DNA from: RH-AL1 sp964247745
Lineage (GTDB): Bacteria; Pseudomonadota; Alphaproteobacteria; Rhizobiales; Beijerinckiaceae
DNA length: 7,558 nucleotides
NCBI GenBank assembly: GCA_964247745.1
Contig: CAXTVT010000119.1
Location: 1-7,558 of the forward strand
Direction of reading: 5' to 3'
The notes below the pieces were generated by a model. The model searched no databases, had not been told where the DNA came from, and saw nothing but the letters and a program-made list of their open reading frames with translations. Position numbers and translations under genes: made by a program. Below, piece after piece: positions 1-5,193 of this stretch; positions within the stretch are counted from its first letter, which is position 1, and each line of letters begins with the position of its first letter.

Positions 1-196
1 GGATGAAGCCGCGCGCCTCGATGCCGGCGACCTTGTCGATCTTCTTGCCGGCCCAGGGGCGGACCATCTCGTCGACGGCGTTGCGGAACGCCTCCGCGTC
101 GCCGAGCATCGTGGTGATGTCGCGAAACAGGATGCCCGGCCTGGGATAGTCCGGGATCGTGCGGATCGAGGCGAGCAGGTCGTAGGGGTTCTTCAT
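1..196 (-). CDS. apt: Adenine phosphoribosyltransferase, N-terminal part (3' end beyond window)
   Basis: Apt condenses adenine with PRPP to give AMP and pyrophosphate, a cytosolic purine-salvage step. Only the first 65 codons lie in the window; the gene runs off the left edge. The protein begins MKNPYDLLASIRTIPDYP, followed by PGILFRDITT at about residues 20-29 and KVAGIEARGFI at about 55-65. These are the family's N-terminal dimer and substrate-site segments: the D-Y-P-x-P-G-I-x-F-x-D-I-T block and the G-I-E-x-R-G-F block. The PRPP-binding motif lies outside the window. The ATG at 196-194 overlaps the mtnP stop (TGA 195-193) as ATGA, so the two are almost certainly cotranscribed and translationally coupled. 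The pairing makes sense because MtnP releases the adenine that Apt uses. Identification is confident from conserved blocks; completeness downstream cannot be judged. Confidence 0.93.
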   Translation of the reverse strand, partial: MKNPYDLLASIRTIPDYPRPGILFRDITTMLGDAEAFRNAVDEMVRPWAGKKIDKVAGIEARGFI

Positions 197-1074
197 CGGG
201 CGGCGGCCGTCACGCGCTGGAGGATCGGAGCGAGCCTGGCGAGCAGCTCGGGGTCGCGCGCGCCGGGCGCGGTGATCAGCGCCGTGTCGAGCGCGCGGTC
301 CGAGCCGATCGGGCAGTCCTCGTGCTCCTCGGGAAAGTCGCGCAGCAGGCGGCCGACGAGCCGCCCGGCCTTGTCGGCGTTGGCCTGGATCACGGCGATG
401 ATCGAGGCCACGTCCACCGCGGCGTGGTCTTCGTGCCAGCAGTCGAAGTCGGTCACCATCGCGACGATGGCGTAGGACAGCTCGGCCTCGCGCGCGAGCT
501 TGGCCTCGGGCATCGCGGTCATGCCGATGACGTCGTAGCCGGCGGCCTTGTAGGCCAGGGATTCGGCGAGCGAGGAGAATTGCGGACCCTGCATGCAGAC
601 GTAGGTGCCGCCGTAGACGGCGTCGATCGCCTCGGCCTTGGCCGCCGCCATGCAGCGGGCGACGAGGCGCGGCGCCACCGGATGCGCCATCGAGACGTGG
701 GCGACGCAGCCGTTGCCGAAGAACGAGGAATCGCGCCCCACCGTGCGGTCGACGAACTGGTCGGCGACGACGAAGGTGCCGGGCGAGAGCCCCTCCTTGA
801 ACGAGCCGCAGGCCGAGACCGACACGAGGTCGGTCACGCCGAGCTGCTTCAGGGCCCAGATGTTGGCGCGGTAGTTGATGCCGTCGGGGGACAGCCGATG
901 GCCGCGCCCGTGTCGCGGCAGGAACATCGCCTCGGTACCGCCGATGCGCCCGACGTGCACCACGTCCGACGGCTCGCCGAACGGCGTCGCGACCCGCTCC
1001 TCGCGAAGGTCTTCGAGACCTGGCAGGTCGTAGACGCCCGACCCCCCGATGATCCCGACGATGGCTTTGGTCAT
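193..1074 (-). CDS. mtnP: S-methyl-5'-thioadenosine phosphorylase
   Basis: The enzyme cleaves methylthioadenosine, a by-product of polyamine and S-adenosylmethionine metabolism, with phosphate to adenine and 5-methylthioribose-1-phosphate. The 293-residue length suits the MTAP branch of the PNP/MTAP family. Visible motifs are IIGGSGVYDLPGL (8-20), the phosphate-site RHGRGHR (54-60), SACGSF (87-92), GTYVCMQGPQFSS (156-168), and GMTAMPEAKLA (184-194, with Met185 at the sugar site). TDFDCW (208-213) carries the two aspartates (209 and 211) that mark 6-aminopurine rather than 6-oxopurine specificity. The frame stays open far upstream, but conservation starts at the ATG at 1074 (MTKAIVGIIGG), preceded by a GGA about 6 nt away. 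The stop overlaps apt by ATGA. Upstream lies a 128-bp gap with a hairpin, so it may have its own promoter, though none is obvious. Activity on methylthioinosine instead is less likely given the Asp pair. Confidence 0.94.
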   Translation of the reverse strand: MTKAIVGIIGGSGVYDLPGLEDLREERVATPFGEPSDVVHVGRIGGTEAMFLPRHGRGHRLSPDGINYRANIWALKQLGVTDLVSVSACGSFKEGLSPGTFVVADQFVDRTVGRDSSFFGNGCVAHVSMAHPVAPRLVARCMAAAKAEAIDAVYGGTYVCMQGPQFSSLAESLAYKAAGYDVIGMTAMPEAKLAREAELSYAIVAMVTDFDCWHEDHAAVDVASIIAVIQANADKAGRLVGRLLRDFPEEHEDCPIGSDRALDTALITAPGARDPELLARLAPILQRVTAAAR

Positions 1075-1176
1075 GACGATCCGGCGCTGCGAGAATCCGC
1101 GGCGTTCCTGCCGCATTTCGCCGGGGAAGGCAAAGCGACAACAAGATCTCCGACGGCCGAAACCCGTCCGGGCCAG

Positions 1177-1200
1177 TCCTTCTCCCTCACGGGAGAAGGA
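1177..1200. repeat. Perfect 10-bp-stem hairpin after dnaQ (REP-like or terminator-like)
   Basis: TCCTTCTCCC (1177-1186) and GGGAGAAGGA (1191-1200) are exact reverse complements around a 4-base loop, TCAC. The hairpin starts 2 bases after the dnaQ stop codon on the minus strand. Neither side is followed by a T-run, so it is not a classical Rho-independent terminator. A pyrimidine arm paired with a purine arm in an intergenic gap resembles the short dispersed palindromes of many proteobacterial genomes. It could stabilise the 3' end of the dnaQ mRNA or weaken read-through into mtnP. The structure is seen directly; the role is inferred. Confidence 0.75.
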
Positions 1201-1202
1201 GC

Positions 1203-1913
1203 TCAGCCGGCCGCCACGACGTCTCGCGCCGCGTACGTCACCCACACTGCCGCCCCGCCCAGCTCGCCGACGAAGGCGGCATGGGCGGCGGCCTCCTCCT
1301 CCGTGAGCAGCGACACCAGCGGGACGGGGCGGGCGCGGCGCGTGGCGCTGGACAGGCCGCCCCAGCCGCGCGTGACGGGACCGGCGAAGACCAGTGCGGT
1401 CTGGCGGCCGCCGGTCAGCTCGGCATAGACCTCGGCCAGGATCTCGGAATCGAGCAGCGCCCCGTGCTTGGTGCGCCGCGAATTGTCGATGCCGTAGCGC
1501 GAACACAGCGCGTCGAGGCTGACCGGCGAGCCGGGATGGCGGCGGCGCGCCAGCGCCAGCGTGTCCACCATCAGCTCAGGGTCGAGAACCGGGCGGCCCA
1601 GCGCCACCAGCTCGGCGGAGACGAAGCGGAAGTCGAATTCGGCGTTATGGGCGACGAGCTTGGCGCCCGCCAGGAAGGCGACCAGCTCGTCGACGATGTC
1701 GGCGAACAACGGCTTGCCGGCGAGGAACTCGGAGGAGAGCCCGTGGACGCGGAACGCCTCTTCCGGCATGTCGCGCTGCGGGTCGAGATAATGATGGAAG
1801 GTCTTGCCGGTGGGAATGCCGTTCAGCAGCTCGACGCAGCCGATCTCCACGACGCGATGACCCGTCGCGGGATCGAGCCCGGTGGTTTCGGTGTCGAAGA
1901 CGATCTCACGCAA
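1203..1913 (-). CDS. dnaQ: DNA polymerase III epsilon subunit (3'-5' proofreading exonuclease)
   Basis: Epsilon removes misincorporated bases within the Pol III core. The 236-residue protein has the DEDDh exonuclease fold in order. Exo I is FDTETTGLDP (6-15, Asp7 and Glu9), Exo II is AHNAEFDFRFV (88-98, Asp94), and Exo III is HGALLDSEILAEVY (150-163, His150 and Asp155). QTALVF at 171-176 sits just after the nuclease domain, where E. coli epsilon carries its beta-clamp-binding peptide, and fits the Q-x-x-L-x-F pattern. The remaining C-terminal tail (177-236) should contact the alpha subunit. The start is TTG at 1913-1911: MREIVFDTETTG is the expected N-terminus and no ATG is available. It overlaps the end of coaE by 8 nt, so translation is probably coupled. 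The dnaQ frame ends just before the 1177-1200 hairpin. In this origin-proximal cluster dnaQ is the one direct replication gene. Confidence 0.96.
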   Translation of the reverse strand: MREIVFDTETTGLDPATGHRVVEIGCVELLNGIPTGKTFHHYLDPQRDMPEEAFRVHGLSSEFLAGKPLFADIVDELVAFLAGAKLVAHNAEFDFRFVSAELVALGRPVLDPELMVDTLALARRRHPGSPVSLDALCSRYGIDNSRRTKHGALLDSEILAEVYAELTGGRQTALVFAGPVTRGWGGLSSATRRARPVPLVSLLTEEEAAAHAAFVGELGGAAVWVTYAARDVVAAG

Positions 1914-2502
1914 CGATGTCGGTCCCGCCGAGCGCCGCGATCACGGCCTCCACCTGCCGCTCCGCCGCCTCGAGCCCGTCGCCGGTCTCGATCACGAATC
2001 GGGCGCGCCGGCGCTTCTCGGCATCCGGCATCTGCCTGGCGAGTATGGCCGCGAAGCGCGTCTCGGTCATGCCCGGACGTGCCAGCACGCGGGCCTTCTG
2101 CACAGCTAAAGGCGCTGAGACGAGCACGACGGCATCGACGTCGGCATCGCCGCCGGTCTCGTAGAGCAGCGGCACGTCGAGCACTGCCAGGCGAGCGCCG
2201 ACGTCGCCTGCCTGTGCGACGAAACGCATGCGTTCCGCGCGCACCATGGGATGGACGATCGCCTCGAGGCGCCGCATCGCGGCGGGATCGCCGATGACAC
2301 GCTGCCCGAGGGCATCGCGGTCGACGGCGCCCGCACGCGTCACGCCGGGAAAGGCCGCCTCCACCGCGGCGACGGCCTCGCCGCGATAGAGCCGGTGCAC
2401 GGCGGCATCGGAGTCGAACACCGCGATGGCGCGGGCGGAGAACATCGCGGCGGTGGTGGATTTGCCCATGCCGACGGAGCCGGTGAGGCCGACGAGGATC
2501 AA
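1906..2502 (-). CDS. coaE: Dephospho-CoA kinase
   Basis: CoaE catalyses the last step of coenzyme A synthesis, ATP-dependent 3'-phosphorylation of dephospho-CoA. The 198-residue length is normal. The N-terminus MILVGLTGSVGMGKST carries the P-loop (GSVGMGKS, residues 8-15). FDSDAAVHRLY (29-39) matches the conserved D-x-D substrate region, HP (84-85) lies in the family's I-V-H-P motif, and LDVPLLYETGGD (108-119) is the family signature. The open frame runs much further upstream (to about 3609), but similarity begins here. The TTG at 2502-2500 is the only sensible start and overlaps the aroE stop as TTGA. Its own 3' end overlaps dnaQ by 8 nt. The order aroE-coaE-dnaQ is typical of alphaproteobacterial origin-side clusters. 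Confidence 0.95.
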   Translation of the reverse strand: MILVGLTGSVGMGKSTTAAMFSARAIAVFDSDAAVHRLYRGEAVAAVEAAFPGVTRAGAVDRDALGQRVIGDPAAMRRLEAIVHPMVRAERMRFVAQAGDVGARLAVLDVPLLYETGGDADVDAVVLVSAPLAVQKARVLARPGMTETRFAAILARQMPDAEKRRRARFVIETGDGLEAAERQVEAVIAALGGTDIVA

Positions 2503-3341
2503 GCCCCGGCGCTCCCGTCGAGATCCGCCTCGATCAGCGCGCGCAGCTCGGCCGTCACCTCGGGCGTCACGCCGAACCAGCGCGCGAAGCCCGGCACGGC
2601 CTGATGCAGCAGCATGCCGAGGCCACCGACCGTGCGCAGGCCGCGGGCGGCGGCGGCGCGGAGCAGCGGCGTCTCCCTGGGCACGTAGACGATGTCGTCG
2701 ACCACGGCGTGCGGCGGCAGCGCCGCGAGGTCGAGGTCGAGCGCAGGCTGGCCGTGCATCCCGGCCGAGGTCGTGTTGACGAGGAGGTCGGCCCCTTCCA
2801 GCAGGCCCGGCAGCGCGTCGAGGCCGGCGGGCCGGCCTCCCACGCGCGCCGTCAAGGCCTCGGCCCGCGCCGGCGTACGGTTGGCGACGACGATTTCGGC
2901 GAAGCCGCGGTTCACCAGCGCGCCCACGATCGCCCGCGCCGCACCGCCGGCTCCGACCACCAGAGCGCGCCGCTTGTGGCCGTCCCAGCCCGACGCCTCC
3001 TGGTCGAGCGCGCCGAGAAAACCGATCCCGTCGGTCGAATCCCCCCACACTTCTCCACGCTCCATCCACAGCGTGTTGACCGCCTCGAGCCGCCGCGCTT
3101 CGGGCGTCAGCCGGTCGCAGAGCGCCACGGCCGCGATCTTGTGCGGGATGGTGACGTTGCCGCCGACGAGATCGCCGGACCGAAGCCGGTCGACGAAGGT
3201 CGGCAGCTCGTCGGGCGGCACGGCGATCGTGTCGTAGGTGCCAGCCACGCCGTGGCGGGCGAGCCAATGGCGGTGGATCAACGGGGAGCGCGAATGCGCG
3301 ATCGGCCAGCCGACGACGCCCGCGTGCCGCAGCCCGATCAC
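2499..3341 (-). CDS. aroE: Shikimate dehydrogenase (NADP+)
   Basis: AroE reduces 3-dehydroshikimate to shikimate with NADPH in the aromatic amino acid pathway. The 280-residue protein shows the expected blocks: GWPIAHSRSPLIH (11-23; the S-x-S-P shikimate site), GGNVTIPHK (60-68; catalytic Lys68), and AVNT then GDSTDGIGF (87-90, 100-108; Asp104 pairs with the lysine). The Rossmann loop VVGAGGAARAI is at 128-138, ANRT (153-156; Arg155 for the NADP phosphate) follows, then VNTTSAGM (188-195) and LLHQAVPGF (244-252, Gln247). The GTG at 3341-3339 overlaps the maf stop (TGA 3340-3338) as GTGA. The frame is open well upstream to about 3998, but this is the first position that gives a normal AroE N-terminus. 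The stop overlaps the coaE TTG. Complete and intact. Confidence 0.96.
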   Translation of the reverse strand: MIGLRHAGVVGWPIAHSRSPLIHRHWLARHGVAGTYDTIAVPPDELPTFVDRLRSGDLVGGNVTIPHKIAAVALCDRLTPEARRLEAVNTLWMERGEVWGDSTDGIGFLGALDQEASGWDGHKRRALVVGAGGAARAIVGALVNRGFAEIVVANRTPARAEALTARVGGRPAGLDALPGLLEGADLLVNTTSAGMHGQPALDLDLAALPPHAVVDDIVYVPRETPLLRAAAARGLRTVGGLGMLLHQAVPGFARWFGVTPEVTAELRALIEADLDGSAGA

Positions 3342-3952
3342 ACTTCCACCGCGCCGATCTCGCGCAACATGCGCAGCAGCGGCAGCAGCGGCAGGCCGAG
3401 GATGGTCGATTGCTCGCCGGTGATCGCCTCGAAGAGGTGGATGCCGAGGCCCTCGATCGCATAGCCGCCGACGCTCGCCAGTACGCCGTCGCCGGCAAGA
3501 TCGAGATAGCAGTCGACGAAATCCTCGGAGAAGGCGCGGCAGGTGAGGTGCGCCTCGGCGCAGGTCTCGGCCACGATCGTGCCGTCTCGCGCCAGGCAGA
3601 CCGCGGCATGCAACGTATGGGTGCGGCCGGACATCGCGACGAGCTGGCGTCGGGCCGTGGCGCGATCGCCGGGCTTGTCGACGAGCCCGCCGTCGAACGA
3701 CAACGTCTGATCGGCGCCGAGCACGAGGCGGCCGGGATGCGCCGCGCCGATCGCGCGCGCCTTTTCCCGCGCCAGGGTCGCGGCGACGAGGCCGCCCTCG
3801 GCGCCGTGCCCGAGCGTCGCCTGGACGCCGCGCTCGTCGATGCCGGAATCGATGGCCTCGAAGGGGATGCCCGAGGCGGCGAGCAACGCGCGCCGAGCCT
3901 GGCTCTTGGAGGCGAGGACGAGAGGTCGAGGCAACAGCCAGAGATTGGGCAT
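3338..3952 (-). CDS. maf: Maf-family nucleotide pyrophosphatase
   Basis: Maf proteins hydrolyse non-canonical or surplus nucleoside triphosphates to monophosphates as cell house-cleaning. The 204-residue protein has the N-terminal LVLASKSQARRALL (11-24; S-x-S-x-R-R nucleotide site), SGIDERG (36-42), GADQT (79-83; catalytic Asp81), VDKP (91-94) and MSGRTHTLHAAV (107-118). The C-terminal block GGYAIEGLGIHLFEAITGE (162-180) is followed by ILGLPLLPLL. The E-G-L-G-x-x-L-F pattern looks closer to the YceF-type (7-methyl-GTP) branch than to the YhdE-type (dTTP/UTP) branch, but I would not assign a substrate. I chose the ATG at 3952; it leaves 29 bases after ppsR and has AGGA very close upstream. A TTG at 3985-3983 overlapping the ppsR stop would add 11 residues and would fit the overlap habit of this run. 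The 3' end overlaps aroE. Confidence 0.92.
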   Translation of the reverse strand: MPNLWLLPRPLVLASKSQARRALLAASGIPFEAIDSGIDERGVQATLGHGAEGGLVAATLAREKARAIGAAHPGRLVLGADQTLSFDGGLVDKPGDRATARRQLVAMSGRTHTLHAAVCLARDGTIVAETCAEAHLTCRAFSEDFVDCYLDLAGDGVLASVGGYAIEGLGIHLFEAITGEQSTILGLPLLPLLRMLREIGAVEV

Positions 3953-3981
3953 GGGTCCTGAGCCGAACGGAAACGCCCCGC

Positions 3982-4830
3982 TCAATCGGTGTCGGCACCG
4001 TCGAGGGCCATCGACTTATGCCGATGCGCGCGCAGCAGGTCCATGATCGCCGCCGCCGTCTCCTCGATCGAGCGCCGGCTGACGTCGATCGTCGGCCAAC
4101 CCTGCCGCTCGAACAATCGGCGCGACGCGTTGATCTCGTCCGTCACCAGCTTCTTGTCGACGTAGTCCGACATGTCGTTGGCATGGCTGAGAATGCGCGA
4201 GCGCCGAACCTGCACGATGCGGTCGGGGGTCGCCAGCAACCCGACCACCAGCGGCTTCACGAGGAAGCGGATCGAGGCCGGCACCTCGACTCGAGGCACC
4301 ATCGGGAGGTTGGCGGTCTTCAGGCCACGGTTGGCGAGATAGATGCTCGTCGGCGTCTTCGACGTCCGGCTGATGCCGAGGAGGACGACGTCGGCGTCCT
4401 CGTAGCCTTCGACGTTCTGCCCGTCGTCATGCGCCATCGAGAAATTGAGCGCGTCGATGCGGCGGAAATAATCCGAGTTCAACAGGTACTGCGCACCGGG
4501 CCGCGCCGTGACCTCCATACCGAGGTAGCCGTGGAAGAAGTCGAGCACCGGGCCCAGCACCGAGAGCGTCGGCGCGCCGGCCTCGTGGCACGCCGCCTCG
4601 AGCCGGCGGATCAGGTCGGCATCGACCAGGGTGTAGAGCACGATGCCCGGTGCCGTCTCGATCTCGCCGATGGCCCGATCGAGCTGATCGCGCGTGCGCA
4701 CCAGGGGATAGATATGCTCCATCGGCGACACGCCGGGATATTGCGCCACCACGGCACGCGACACGGCCATCAGCGTCTCGCCGGTCGCGTCCGACAGAAG
4801 GTGGAGGTGGAAGCTGCTGCGCGTGACCAT
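3982..4830 (-). CDS. ppsR: Pyruvate,phosphate dikinase / PEP synthetase regulatory protein (DUF299, RP001 family)
   Basis: This bifunctional Ser/Thr kinase-phosphorylase switches PPDK or PEP synthase off by ADP-dependent phosphorylation of a threonine and on by phosphate-dependent removal. Which target is used here cannot be told from the window. The 282-residue protein begins FHLHLLSDATGETL (7-20), the family's N-terminal block, and has the atypical P-loop GISRTSKTPTS at 152-162. It ends with SDYVDKKLVTDEI (221-233) and SRRSIEETAAAI (251-262), both family-conserved. The ATG at 4830-4828 gives the normal N-terminus; the upstream Shine-Dalgarno is weak. It is the first gene of the leftward run and is divergent from hemE across 363 bp. 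The homologous gene borders the replication origin in C. crescentus and R. prowazekii, which supports the origin call. Function is known for the family and inferred here. Confidence 0.93.
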   Translation of the reverse strand: MVTRSSFHLHLLSDATGETLMAVSRAVVAQYPGVSPMEHIYPLVRTRDQLDRAIGEIETAPGIVLYTLVDADLIRRLEAACHEAGAPTLSVLGPVLDFFHGYLGMEVTARPGAQYLLNSDYFRRIDALNFSMAHDDGQNVEGYEDADVVLLGISRTSKTPTSIYLANRGLKTANLPMVPRVEVPASIRFLVKPLVVGLLATPDRIVQVRRSRILSHANDMSDYVDKKLVTDEINASRRLFERQGWPTIDVSRRSIEETAAAIMDLLRAHRHKSMALDGADTD

Positions 4831-4977
4831 GTCCGCCGGACCTGCACGGTGAAGTCCTGGGGACGGACGGGGACAAGCCGGCCGTTTCGAGGAACGATCC
4901 GTGCGCCCTAGCCGAGCCGTCGAAATCCTTCAACAGGCCAGACCCCGACGCCCGAAATGCCCAGCGGCCGCCACAAC

Positions 4978-4986
4978 TGTTGACAA
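4978..4986 (-). promoter_or_regulatory. Weak DnaA-box-like 9-mer
   Basis: The minus strand reads TTGTCAACA, which differs from TTATCCACA at two positions. It lies immediately left of the first CGTTAACG octamer (4989-4996), so the two would sit on nearly the same DNA face. On its own this match is weak; its place in the putative origin is the main reason to list it. The plus strand also reads TTGACA at 4980-4985, but no -10 element follows at the right distance. Confidence 0.3.
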
Positions 4987-4988
4987 GT

Positions 4989-4996
4989 CGTTAACG
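4989..4996. promoter_or_regulatory. Isolated CGTTAACG octamer (CtrA half-site-like)
   Basis: CGTTAACG is self-complementary and contains TTAAC, the CtrA half-site, in both directions. With its left neighbour T it repeats the 9-mer TCGTTAACG found again at 5048-5056. It stands about 50 bp left of the two-copy palindrome. No second TTAA occurs 7 bases away on either side, so it is a half-site only. Confidence 0.5.
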
Positions 4997-5035
4997 CGGC
5001 CGGCCGAAACCGTCCAAAGGTCGGAAGCTGCCGAT

Positions 5036-5058
5036 CCCGTTAACGAATCGTTAACGGG
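5036..5058. repeat. 23-bp perfect palindrome with two CGTTAACG units
   Basis: CCCGTTAACGA (5036-5046) and TCGTTAACGGG (5048-5058) are exact reverse complements around a single A at 5047. Each arm contains the self-complementary octamer CGTTAACG, and the octamer centres are 11 bp apart, about one helical turn. That geometry suits side-by-side binding of a dimeric protein. The palindrome is directly visible in the sequence. Confidence 0.95.
5040..5055. promoter_or_regulatory. CtrA-type binding site (TTAA-N7-TTAAC) with internal GANTC
   Basis: TTAA at 5040-5043, a 7-base spacer CGAATCG, and TTAA at 5051-5054 followed by C match the CtrA consensus exactly. Because the site is palindromic it matches on both strands. 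GAATC at 5045-5049 within the spacer fits the CcrM methylation sequence GANTC. In Caulobacter, CtrA bound in the origin blocks initiation and also controls hemE-side transcription; the same role here is inferred. CtrA, CcrM and their genes are not in the window. Confidence 0.65.
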
Positions 5059-5076
5059 TCCCAGCCGTCCCGCGGG

Positions 5077-5085
5077 TGTGGACAA
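5077..5085 (-). promoter_or_regulatory. DnaA-box-like 9-mer
   Basis: The minus strand reads TTGTCCACA, one mismatch (G for A at position 3) from the classical TTATCCACA DnaA box. It lies 22 bp right of the CtrA-type site, and a GANTC site (GACTC, 5086-5090) abuts it directly. It is the best DnaA-box candidate I find in the gap. Confidence 0.5.
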
Positions 5086-5150
5086 GACTCGCAAGTCGAC
5101 ACCGTCGAGAAGAGTTGTGCGGTATGCGGTGCGGCCCTAATCCATGGCCC

Positions 5151-5190
5151 AAGAAGAAGAAAAAAGAAGAATCTTTCTAAGGATTGTTTG
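5151..5190. other. A+T-rich tract, candidate DNA unwinding element
   Basis: By count 29 of 40 bases are A or T, against roughly one-third for the window as a whole. The left half is purine-rich on the plus strand, with AAG repeated three times and then a run of A (5151-5165). This matches the 5'-[T/A]A[G/A]-3' triplet pattern called DnaA-trio in Bacillus. The tract ends in the hemE ribosome binding site, so it also serves as the hemE mRNA leader. Melting function is inferred. Confidence 0.45.
5178..5183 (+). promoter_or_regulatory. Shine-Dalgarno TAAGGA that decides the hemE start
   Basis: TAAGGA matches the 5' part of the consensus TAAGGAGG. It is 10 bases from the TTG at 5194, 4 from the TTG at 5188 and 22 from the ATG at 5206. 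Allowing for the missing GG, the TTG at 5194 has the best spacing. TTG starts are also used by dnaQ and coaE in this window. Confidence 0.55.
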
Positions 5191-5193
5191 GAT

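Larger units (their letters stand above)
4831..5193. other. oriC: Putative chromosomal origin of replication (oriC) between ppsR and hemE
   Basis: This gene-free gap separates divergent ppsR and hemE, the pair known to flank the origin in Caulobacter and Rickettsia. It contains three CGTTAACG octamers, a full CtrA-type site inside a 23-bp palindrome, two DnaA-box-like 9-mers (4978-4986, 5077-5085) and three GANTC sites (5045-5049, 5086-5090, 5169-5173). An A+T-rich tract (5151-5190) could melt. The left third (4831-4970) shows nothing I recognise. Against the call: there is no exact TTATCCACA box, and the DnaA-like sites are degenerate and few. The location and motif cluster are seen; origin function is inferred. 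If the origin is elsewhere, the gap is at least the shared regulatory region of hemE and ppsR. Confidence 0.7.

Noticed and set aside
322..1428. Plus-strand open frame of 368 codons across mtnP and the end of dnaQ
   Set aside because: It lies antisense to two clearly conserved genes, has an Arg/Gly/Ala/Asp-rich composition typical of high-GC shadow frames, and shows no recognisable motif.
1906..3609. Apparent 567-residue fusion upstream of CoaE on the minus strand, and a similar 499-residue frame upstream of AroE
   Set aside because: The N-terminal extensions are out-of-frame readings of aroE and maf. CoaE and AroE similarity starts at the TTG (2502) and GTG (3341).
4997..5006. CGGCCGGCCG palindrome beside the first CGTTAACG octamer
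   Set aside because: Short GC-only palindromes are expected often in DNA this GC-rich; no reason to assign a function.
4901..5140. Plus-strand frame of 79 codons inside the ppsR-hemE gap
   Set aside because: No ribosome site, low-complexity composition, and it runs through the palindrome and DnaA-like sites; more likely chance.
5115..5143. TTGTGC-17-TAATCC as a hemE promoter
   Set aside because: Spacing is right but the hexamers match the sigma-70 consensus at only 3 and 2 of 6 positions; hemE must have a promoter in the gap, but this one is not supported.
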